From NCBI GenBank assembly GCA_005879975.1, contig VBIL01000162.1, forward strand, positions 1 through 47,784: 47,784 nt of DNA. The letters run 5' to 3'. This DNA comes from Chloroflexota bacterium (GTDB taxonomy: Bacteria; Chloroflexota; Limnocylindria; P2-11E). Positions 38,143 through 45,576 of this stretch are shown in pieces. How positions within the stretch are numbered: the first letter of the stretch is position 1; each line of letters opens with the position of its first letter. The translations under genes were made by a program, and so were the position numbers. The notes under the pieces were generated by a model. That model saw only the letters and a list, made by a program, of their open reading frames with translations, ran no database searches and was not told where the DNA came from.

Positions 38143-39091
38143 TAGGGCTCCACGATAACTTTCAACGCCCCGTCGACGCGCTCGTTGAACGTTCGGAGGG
38201 CGTCGCCGAAATCGGCGAGCTTGAAGTGGTGCGTGATCAGCTTGGCCGCGGGAATCCGACCCTCGGTCATGAGCGGGATGATCTCCTCCATCGTGTTGCG
38301 GTTCGCCCGCACGCCGTAGAGGTCTATCTCCTCGAGCACGATCTTCTGGAAGTCGATCGAGGACGGCTCCTTGGGGCGAGTCCGCCGGTGAGCTCGCGCA
38401 CGCGAGCCACCGGGTCGCCGCCGTGGTAGTCGACTGTCTCGAAGCCGAGCGCGCCCGCCCGCTCGAGACGCTTTCCGCCGCCGACCACGAGCACGCGCGC
38501 GGCACCGAGCGCCTTTGCACACATGCCGACGAGAAGGCCCATGCCCCCCGACCCGACGGAGGCCACCGTGTCGCCGGGATCGATGTGGGCGCGCTTCACG
38601 GAGTGCAGCGCGATCGAGGCCGTGTCGCAGAGCGCGGCCACGTCGAACGGCATCGCGTCGGGGATCCTAAAGACGCTCTTGATCGTCTGCGTCACGAATT
38701 CCGCGTACGCGCCCTGCGTGTAGTGCCCGTACTGCCGGTGTCCCAGGTCTTCGCGGCCGTAGTTCAGGCAGAGGTTGTAGCGGCCGATCCGGCACATGCG
38801 GCAGTATCCGCACCCGGAGTGCGAGGTCCCCGCGACGCGCGTGCCGGGAACGAACCCGAACTCGCGGGCGATCTCTCCCGCTTCGACGACCTCGCCCGAC
38901 CACTCGTGTCCCGGGATGAAGGGGTAGGCCTTCGGCCAGCGGCCCTTGAAGCTCCCTTCGATGATCTCCACGTCGGTACCGCAGATCGCGATCGCGCGGA
39001 CTCGACAGAGGACCTCATTGGGTCTCGGCGACGGGCTGGGGACTTCCTTGACCACGAACTCGTGCGGGGCGGTGAGGACGAGCGCGAGCAT
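38142..39091 (-). pseudogene. Zinc-dependent alcohol dehydrogenase, disrupted by apparent internal deletion/frameshift
   Basis: N-terminal part MLALVLTAPHEFVVKEVPSPSPRPNEVLCRVRAIAICGTDVEIIEGSFKG...ARVRELTGGLA is in one frame; C-terminal part PKEPSSIDFQKIVLEEIDLYGVRANRNTMEEIIPLMTEGRIPAAKLITHHFKLADFGDALRTFNERVDGALKVIVEP is in another; about 30 aa of the Rossmann domain missing at the junction. Confidence 0.8.
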
Positions 39092-39093
39092 CT

Positions 39094-39858
39094 TTAGGGA
39101 ATGAAGGCGACGACGCGGCAGATGCAGCCCTCGCCCCCGATCCACCGCCACGGGAACGCGCCGACATCGACCCGTCGCCCGGCCACGTCCGCCAGCTCGC
39201 CTCCGAGGTTCTCGAGCATGGGGATGTTCTCCTTGGCCATGTGGTAATGGATGTGCTCGAAGTCTTTCATCGGCAGGGTCTCGTCGACCGGCTTCCCGGT
39301 CTCTTTCTCGTACTCCTTCACGAGGTCCGGGCGGAAGTAACGGACCCGCACGTGCAGGGAGTGATCCATCGACGCGAGGTCGCCACCGATCATCTTGACG
39401 TGCCTCGAGATGAGGTAGTCGCAGACCTCCGGCTGCGGCCCGGGATGACGATCGAAGTACATGACGTCGTCCCGCGTGGGCTTCGTCCAGTTGTAGCGGT
39501 CCCAGCCCGTATAGAGGAGGACGATGTCCCCATCGCGGATCTGCTCGCCCTTCGGCAGGCAGCCCAGGACATCCTTGGTCGAGTAGTACGACCACGGCTT
39601 GGTGATCGGCCGAAGGTCGATCACCAGAGCCGTGCCGTAGAGATCCTGGATCGGGATCGCTCCGAGATCCTTGCCCGTCGGCCAGTAATGGATGGGCGCG
39701 TCGATGTGGGTGCCGGTGTGCATGTTCGTCTTCACCAGGACCGTGCTTTTCCCGTCACGATGATGCGTGGTGATGTCGGTCACCTCGATGGACGCGAACT
39801 GCGGCCACGTCGGCATCCGATCGCCCCACGGTTGCGTGAGGTCGACGAGTCGCGTCAT
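39094..39858 (-). CDS. Cyclase family protein (kynurenine formamidase-like)
   Basis: VDLTQPWGDRMPTWPQFASIEVTDITTHHRDGKSTVLVKTNMHTGTHIDAPIHYWPTGKDLGAIP (HxGTHxD), IRDGDIVLLYTGWDRY. Confidence 0.92.
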   Translation of the reverse strand: MTRLVDLTQPWGDRMPTWPQFASIEVTDITTHHRDGKSTVLVKTNMHTGTHIDAPIHYWPTGKDLGAIPIQDLYGTALVIDLRPITKPWSYYSTKDVLGCLPKGEQIRDGDIVLLYTGWDRYNWTKPTRDDVMYFDRHPGPQPEVCDYLISRHVKMIGGDLASMDHSLHVRVRYFRPDLVKEYEKETGKPVDETLPMKDFEHIHYHMAKENIPMLENLGGELADVAGRRVDVGAFPWRWIGGEGCICRVVAFIP

Positions 39859-39874
39859 CCGTTTCGCCCCCGCG

Positions 39875-40848
39875 TCAGTACGGCCAGTCCACCTTGCCGA
39901 GCTGCTGCACGATCTTGTTCGAGAGCGTGAGGTCGACCGCGTCCGCGAACGAGATCGTGCGGTCGATCTGCTTGAGGTCCAACAGGCTCTTCACCGTGCC
40001 ATCGACGTTCTTCTGGGGAATGCCTTCGTTCTGCGGCCATGCCTTGGCGCTCTCCAGCGTCTTGTAGGCAGCCTCGACCACATCGCGGTCGGCTTTCGTC
40101 TCGCGGACGGCCATCTCAAGGATCCGCGCGCGAAGCGCCGGGTCGTACATCGCCCGATTCGCGCGGATGATCGCGCGGAGCATGCACTCGGTGAGCGCGC
40201 TTTTCGCCTCTGCGCCAGGCACGGCGTAGACCGCGTACTGGTAATCCGGCCTCCGGACACGAGCTGCTGCACACGAGCCGCCGTGGTAGTGGTCACAAAC
40301 TGCACGTCGGAGGCGCTGATGCCATTCTTCTGCAGATACGCCCGCGAGAGCGCGTCGGCGAAGCCACCCGGCTCCTGGATCCCGATCTTCTTGCCCTTGA
40401 GGTCGGCGGGCGTCTTGATGGTGTCGCGCACCGCGAAGACCTGGCTGATGTTCGGTGAATACGTGTTGACGATCTTCACCGCGACGCCCTGGCTGATCGC
40501 GCTGATGACCGGCTCCGTCGAGGTCCCAGCCATGTTCACGCCGCCTGCCGCCATCGACCTGAGCGCCCCCACCCCACCTTCGAACCGCACGAGCTCGACG
40601 GTCAGGTTCTCATCCTTGAAGTAGCCCAGCTCCTGCGCGACGTACGGCGGGAGATGTACCACGTTCGGCGGCGTCACCGGTACGGCGATCTTCACCGACG
40701 TCGCTTGACACGTGGCCTTCGCGGCGGCGGTCGCGGTCGCCGCCGTGGTCACGGTCGGCGAGGCTGACGGCGCCGTCGTTCCTCCACCTCCCGCGCATGC
40801 CCCGAGTACGGTCGCGAGGATCACGCCGAGTACGAGCTGGTATCGCAT
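39875..40848 (-). pseudogene. NitT/TauT-type ABC transporter substrate-binding lipoprotein, disrupted by apparent internal deletion/frameshift
   Basis: N-terminal part MRYQLVLGVILATVLGACAGGG (lipobox)...HLPPYVAQELGYFKDENLTVELVRFEGG...AARVQQLVSG in one frame; C-terminal part PDYQYAVYAVPGAEAKSALTECMLRAIIRANRAMYDP... in another. Confidence 0.8.
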
Positions 40849-40861
40849 GTTGCCCCTCCTG

Positions 40862-41689
40862 CTACTGCTCGCGTCGCGTCCAAGGTGCGACGCGGCTCTC
40901 GACGAACTGCACGAGACCCATGAGCGCGATACCGAACGCGGCGACCACGATCACTGGCACGAACATCTTGTCGATCCGGAAGGTGTTCTGGTACACGATG
41001 ATGAGGTAGCCGAGCCCCGCAAGGCCAACGAGGAATTCCGCGACGATCATGCCGATCAGAGCTCTGCCGATCGCCAGGCGGATGCCCGTGAAGATGAAGG
41101 GCATCGCCGCCGGGACGATCACGTCGCCCCAGAGCCGGCGCTCGCTGGTGTTGAACGCGCGCGCCACCTCGAGGAGGCCCGGATCGACGTTGCGGACGCC
41201 CTGCTGGGTGTTGATGAGGATCGGGAAGATAGCGAAAAGCACGACCGTCGCCACCCGTGGTGCGTCGCCGGAGTACTGGAATGCGACGGCGATCAGCGGA
41301 ACGAGCGCGACCGATGGCACCGAGTACAGCGCGCTGATCCACGGGTCGAGAACGTTGTAGACCACGCGCGAGCGCCCAGAGACGATCCCGAGGGTGATTC
41401 CGGCGGCGAGCGCGATCGCCAGCCCGGCCCCGAAGACGCGCATGCTTTGCACCATCGCGACCCCAAGCTCGCCGTTGGCGATGAGGTCGACGAATGCTCG
41501 GAAGATCTGGCTCGGCGGTCGCAGGATGATCGGATTCAGGAGCGGCCCGAACAGCTCCCAGATCCCAAGCACCGCAAGGACCGACGCGGCGCGGACCATC
41601 CAATCCGACGGCCGCGCCCGCCACCATCGCCGTGCGGGTGAGATCGGCCGCGCACGCGCATTGACCTCGCCGACCCGAGGAACGGTCAC
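40862..41689 (-). CDS. ABC transporter permease (NitT/TauT family)
   Basis: ASVLAVLGIWELFGPLLNPIILRPPSQIFRAFVDL...EVARAFNTSERRLWGDVIVPAAMPFIFTGIRLAIGRALIGMIVAEFLVGLAGLGYLI. Confidence 0.93.
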   Translation of the reverse strand: MTVPRVGEVNARARPISPARRWWRARPSDWMVRAASVLAVLGIWELFGPLLNPIILRPPSQIFRAFVDLIANGELGVAMVQSMRVFGAGLAIALAAGITLGIVSGRSRVVYNVLDPWISALYSVPSVALVPLIAVAFQYSGDAPRVATVVLFAIFPILINTQQGVRNVDPGLLEVARAFNTSERRLWGDVIVPAAMPFIFTGIRLAIGRALIGMIVAEFLVGLAGLGYLIIVYQNTFRIDKMFVPVIVVAAFGIALMGLVQFVESRVAPWTRREQ

Positions 41690-42447
41690 GCCACGAGCCT
41701 CTCGCGAAGGAGGCGCCAGCAGTGATCGCGGAGCTCGACGAAGCGCGGGTGCGCCACGACGCTCGCGACGGTGCGCGGCCGCGGGATGTCGACGAGGATG
41801 GTGTCGCGCACGCGCGCTGGGCGCGCGGTGAGAACGACGATGCGATCGCCGAGAGCGATTGCCTCCTCGATCGAGTGCGTGATGAAGACCATCGTGCGCG
41901 GCTGTTGCTGGTAGATGCGCAGGAGCTCGTCCTGCAAGATCTCGCGGGTCTGGGCGTCGAGCGAGCCGAATGGCTCATCCATGAGCAGGATGTCCGGCTC
42001 GAGGGCCAAAGCGCGGGCGAGGCCCGCGCGCTGCTGCATCCCGCCCGAGAGCTGATACGGGTAGGAGCGCTCGAAGCCAGTCAAGCCGACCATCTCGGTG
42101 TAGCGACCGACGCGTTCGTCGATCGTTGTCCGAGGCAGCCCGGCGAGCTCGACTCCGTATGCGACGTTCTCGCTCACACGCTTCCACGGCATGAGCCCGA
42201 AGTGCTGGAACACCATCGCGACGTTGCGGCGCGGCGCTCGCACCTCCAGGTCGTCGATCACGATCCGACCGCCGTCGAGGTGCGCGAGCCCATGCATGCA
42301 GCGGAGCAGCGTGGTCTTTCCGCAGCCGGACGGTCCGAGGATACAGAGCGTCTCCTTGTCGCGGACGGCAAGCCCGAGACCCTCGAACACGGTGAGGACG
42401 CCCGAGCCGAAGCGCTTCGTGGCGCTCTCGACGACGATCCGGTTCAT
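41686..42447 (-). CDS. ABC transporter ATP-binding protein (NitT/TauT family)
   Basis: Walker A GPSGCGKTT, signature LSGGMQQRAGLARAL, Walker B DILLMDEPFGSLDAQTR, VFITHSIEEAIALGDRI. Confidence 0.96.
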   Translation of the reverse strand: MNRIVVESATKRFGSGVLTVFEGLGLAVRDKETLCILGPSGCGKTTLLRCMHGLAHLDGGRIVIDDLEVRAPRRNVAMVFQHFGLMPWKRVSENVAYGVELAGLPRTTIDERVGRYTEMVGLTGFERSYPYQLSGGMQQRAGLARALALEPDILLMDEPFGSLDAQTREILQDELLRIYQQQPRTMVFITHSIEEAIALGDRIVVLTARPARVRDTILVDIPRPRTVASVVAHPRFVELRDHCWRLLRERLVA

Positions 42448-42448
42448 C

Positions 42449-43492
42449 TCATGCCGTCTTCTGTTGAGATCGAGAGAGCGCGGCGGTCGAGCCCCGGACG
42501 ACGAGGTGCACGTCCATTGTCACGCGACGCGTAGCCGCGGGCTTGCCCTCGATCTGCGCGATCAAGAGGTCCGCGGCGCGGACCCCCATCTCACGCTGTG
42601 GAACGTGAACGGTGGTGAGCGGCGGGCCGAAGAATTCGGTGAGCGGCATGTCATTGAACCCCACCAGCGACAGGTCGGCTGGGCACTCGAGTCCCGCCTC
42701 GCGCGCCGCACGCAGGACGCCGATCGCGAGCAGGTCGTTGGCCCCGAAGACCGCGGTCGGCGGCTCGACGCCCACAAGAAGGCGCCGCGCCGCCCGGTAG
42801 CCCGCCTCCTGCGAGAACGCTTCGGCCACCGAGACGAGCGCCGGATCGAGCTTGACCGCTCGAGCGCGCAGGGTGACGCGCGCGGCAGTGAGGCGCTGGC
42901 GGCCGGTCATCGTCGTTTGGGGCCCGGCGACGATGCCGATTCGCCGATGGCCGAGGTCGACGAGGTGATCGAGGGCCGCGGCGACCCCCTTCTCGTTGTC
43001 TACGAGCACCGCGAGGTCGTCGCTGCCGCGCGTGCCCCGGTTCACGAGCACGAACGGAAACCGGTCGCGCCGCAGCTCCGCGATGGTCGCGTCGGCCATG
43101 AAGCTCGAAGCGATCAGGATGCCGTCGACCTGCCGCTCGCGGAGGACTCGCAGATAGGCATCCTCGCGCTCCGACGAGTCTTCCGTGTTGCAGAGGACGA
43201 GGTTGTACCCGCGCGCGTGCGCGGTGTCCTCGACGCCCTTGATGATCGGTGGGAAGAACGGGTTGTCGATGTTGGGCACGAGCATCCCGAGGGTGAACGT
43301 GCGCTGCAGGCGGAGGCTTCGCGCCAAGGCGGAGGGCCGGTACCCCAGGCGCCGGGCGGCTGTGATCACGCGTTGCCGGGTCTCCGGGAGCAGGCTGAGC
43401 TCGGCGCGCCTGTTCAGCACCCGCGAGACGGTGGACGGATGCACGCTCGCCGCACGAGCGACGTCGATGATCGTGATGCGCGGTTCCGTCAC
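42449..43492 (-). CDS. LacI-family transcriptional regulator
   Basis: MTEPRITIIDVARAASVHPSTVSRVLNRRAELSLLPETRQRVITAARRLGYRPSALARSLR HTH; periplasmic-binding-like effector domain. GTG start with upstream GGAG. Confidence 0.95.
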   Translation of the reverse strand: MTEPRITIIDVARAASVHPSTVSRVLNRRAELSLLPETRQRVITAARRLGYRPSALARSLRLQRTFTLGMLVPNIDNPFFPPIIKGVEDTAHARGYNLVLCNTEDSSEREDAYLRVLRERQVDGILIASSFMADATIAELRRDRFPFVLVNRGTRGSDDLAVLVDNEKGVAAALDHLVDLGHRRIGIVAGPQTTMTGRQRLTAARVTLRARAVKLDPALVSVAEAFSQEAGYRAARRLLVGVEPPTAVFGANDLLAIGVLRAAREAGLECPADLSLVGFNDMPLTEFFGPPLTTVHVPQREMGVRAADLLIAQIEGKPAATRRVTMDVHLVVRGSTAALSRSQQKTA

Positions 43493-43551
43493 TCGCACTC
43501 CTTCGGAAGTCACGATACGGCGAGCCCCGCGGGAGTCGGCCGGAGTATAGG

Positions 43552-43561
43552 CAATCGATTG
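43552..43561. promoter_or_regulatory. Candidate LacI-family operator
   Basis: Perfect palindrome CAATCGATTG with central CG, in the divergent interval between the lacI-type gene (start 43492) and the 43592 gene. Confidence 0.5.
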
Positions 43562-43591
43562 TTTTCGGCTGACCACGGGGAATAGGCTTTT

Positions 43592-44608
43592 GTGGTGCTC
43601 CGCCGACCAGCGCTCTTGCTCCTGGCGCTCGGATTCGCGACCGCCTGTCAGGGCACGGTCGCGCCATCCCCGGCGGCGTCCGGCGCGACGCCGTCGGCGG
43701 GCGTGCCGGCGGCATCGGCGAGTGGCACACGAGCCACGTACGTCCTTGCCGTCCTGACCGGCATGCTCACGCTCGATAAGGACGGACGGGTGATCGGGAA
43801 GCTCGTCGATCTGCCGCCGCAAACCTTCGCGTCGGGCGCGACAGTACATCCCGCCGGCCGCCAGATCGCCTTCGTCCTCACGAATATCTCGCAGGCGACG
43901 CAGAACGGCTTCGGCTCGGACATTTATCTCGTGAACGTGGACGGTTCGGGCTTACAGAAGATCGTGACGCACGAGCAGGAGAACACTTTCTATTCCGGGC
44001 CGGCATTCGATCCGAGCGGGCGGTTCCTGTATTTCCAGCGCCGCTCAAGCGTCTTGCGAGCCGGTACGCCGGTGAACGACGACAGCATCGAGCGGCTTGA
44101 CCTTCAGACCGGCGAACGAAAACAAGTCCTGGTCGACGGCACGGACCCGACCATCTCGCCGGACGGCAAGACCCTCGTCTTCGTACACCTGATCCGCAGT
44201 CAGGTGGACACGCTATGGGTAGCAGACGCGGACGGCATGAACGGGAAACCGTTCTTCAAGGTGAAGGACCGCTTCTTCTACATGCAGACTCCGCGTTTCG
44301 CGCCCACCGGCTGCCAGATCGTATTCTCCGGCGCCGGCCGCACGCTCGTGAATGGAACGTTCGCGGGATCGCATACCGCCCACCTCGGGATCCCTTCTGA
44401 GGTCTATCTATCTCCCTGTGACGGATCGAGCATCACGTCGATAGGAGAGACATTTGACGACGTCACGCCGGTCTGGTCGCCGGACGGCACGAAGATCGGC
44501 TTTGCGCTCGGCGGACAGGTCTCGCAACTCACCGTCGCTACGCGCGAGCTGAACAAGCTCGCTCAGAGCGACGCCTTCTCATTCGGCGATCTCGTGTGGC
44601 TCAGGTGA
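43592..44608 (+). CDS. PD40/TolB-like beta-propeller lipoprotein
   Basis: Signal/lipobox LRRPALLLLALGFATACQG; repeats IYLVNVDGSGLQKIVTHE...FDPSGRFLYFQRR, PTISPDGKTLVFVH, PVWSPDGTKIGFALGG. Confidence 0.85.
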   Translation: MVLRRPALLLLALGFATACQGTVAPSPAASGATPSAGVPAASASGTRATYVLAVLTGMLTLDKDGRVIGKLVDLPPQTFASGATVHPAGRQIAFVLTNISQATQNGFGSDIYLVNVDGSGLQKIVTHEQENTFYSGPAFDPSGRFLYFQRRSSVLRAGTPVNDDSIERLDLQTGERKQVLVDGTDPTISPDGKTLVFVHLIRSQVDTLWVADADGMNGKPFFKVKDRFFYMQTPRFAPTGCQIVFSGAGRTLVNGTFAGSHTAHLGIPSEVYLSPCDGSSITSIGETFDDVTPVWSPDGTKIGFALGGQVSQLTVATRELNKLAQSDAFSFGDLVWLR

Positions 44609-44626
44609 CGCGTTAGCATCGCGAAG

Positions 44627-45205
44627 GTGGCGCGGATCAGCTACGTCGATGAGGCGCGTCTCGCAGATCCCGAGCTCCGCCTGTACATGGAGCAGGCCCG
44701 CCGCTTTGGTACGCCGCGACCCGAGACCCAGGCGATTCGCTCCCATGTGCCCGCGGTCGCGAAGGCGTTCTCCCGGGCCTGGGAGCGGATCTTTCGCCAG
44801 GGGATCCTCGAACACTCGCTTAAGGAGCTCTGCCGCGTCTACGTCTCGAAGACCATCGACTGCAACTACTGAGGATCCCAGCGGTCTCTCCGGGGCGGAG
44901 AGCAGGGGCTGACCGAGGCGGACTACGAAGAGCTTCTCAACTTCGAGCGTTCGGTCCGTTTCACGCCCCGGCAAAAGGCGGCGCTCCTCTACACGAGCAT
45001 GCTGGTGTGGGATCCAGAAGGGGCGGACCAGCGCGTGTGGTCAGGGCTCCGCGAGCACCTCACCGACGCGCAGATCGTCGAGCTCGGTTCGTTCATCGCG
45101 GTCACCTACGGGCAACAGCGCGTGATCAAGACCTGGGCTGTCGGGCACGGCGAGCTTCCCGCTGAACCGCGCGCCGGCCTCGCGCCGGAGAAGGCGAAGA
45201 GCTAG
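44627..45205 (+). CDS. Candidate selenoprotein: carboxymuconolactone decarboxylase/AhpD-like protein with in-frame TGA (predicted Sec82)
   Basis: Single open frame interrupted only by TGA 44870-44872: ...HSLKELCRVYVSKTIDCNY[TGA]GSQRSLRGGEQGLTEADYEELLNFERSVRFTPRQKAALLYTSMLVWDPEGADQRVWSGLREHLTDAQIVELGSFIAVTYGQQRVIKTWAVG. TGA lies at the expected second Cys of CxxC; SECIS-like hairpin downstream. Confidence 0.75.
44873..44911 (+). promoter_or_regulatory. Candidate bacterial SECIS element
   Basis: Immediately after the TGA: CAGC (44879-44882) / CUCUCC (44886-44891) / loop GGGGC (44892-44896) / GGAGAG (44897-44902) / GCUG (44908-44911). 19 nt between UGA and apical loop; G at the first two loop positions. 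Confidence 0.6.
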
Positions 45206-45576
45206 TGGCACACCTCCTGGGGACCGCCGACGACATCCGAGCCACGGTGCCGGCCGCGCTCGAAAGCTGGCGCGAAATCCGTGAGAACGTCCTCGAGCGA
45301 GGCGTCGTCGATCAGCGCCTCAAGGACCTCTGCTTCCGCTACCTGGCGGACGACCCTGACGTCATGGACATCGGCCGGTATCCAGAACGAGACCGCAGCG
45401 CTCTGGAGTGGGCCGACGCGATCGCGTTCGACTCCGATCGCGCCACCGACGAGCTCTGGGCGCGGCTGCACCGGCACTTTACGGAAGAGGAACTCGTGGA
45501 TCTCGGCTGCGCGATCGGGTTCGAGCTCGGCCAGCAGCACTGGCGACGGACGGTGGGCCTGCCTCCTCGCGACTAG
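45205..45576 (+). CDS. Carboxymuconolactone decarboxylase-like paralog lacking CxxC
   Basis: LKDLCFRYLADDPDVMDIGRYPERDRSALEWADAIAFDSDRATDELWARLHRHFTEEELVDLGCAIGFELGQQHWRRTVGLP; GTG overlaps the upstream TAG. Confidence 0.75.
   Translation: MAHLLGTADDIRATVPAALESWREIRENVLERGVVDQRLKDLCFRYLADDPDVMDIGRYPERDRSALEWADAIAFDSDRATDELWARLHRHFTEEELVDLGCAIGFELGQQHWRRTVGLPPRD

Noticed and set aside
38142-40848. Programmed frameshifting as explanation for the ADH and SBP frame changes
   Set aside because: Conserved sequence is missing at both junctions (not just a 1-nt shift) and no convincing slippery sequence was seen; deletion or assembly error is simpler.
44873-44998. Treating 44999-45205 as a separate 68-aa gene
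   Set aside because: It is in the same frame as 44627-44872, and the intervening codons are conserved-looking CMD sequence; a single read-through gene explains the data better.
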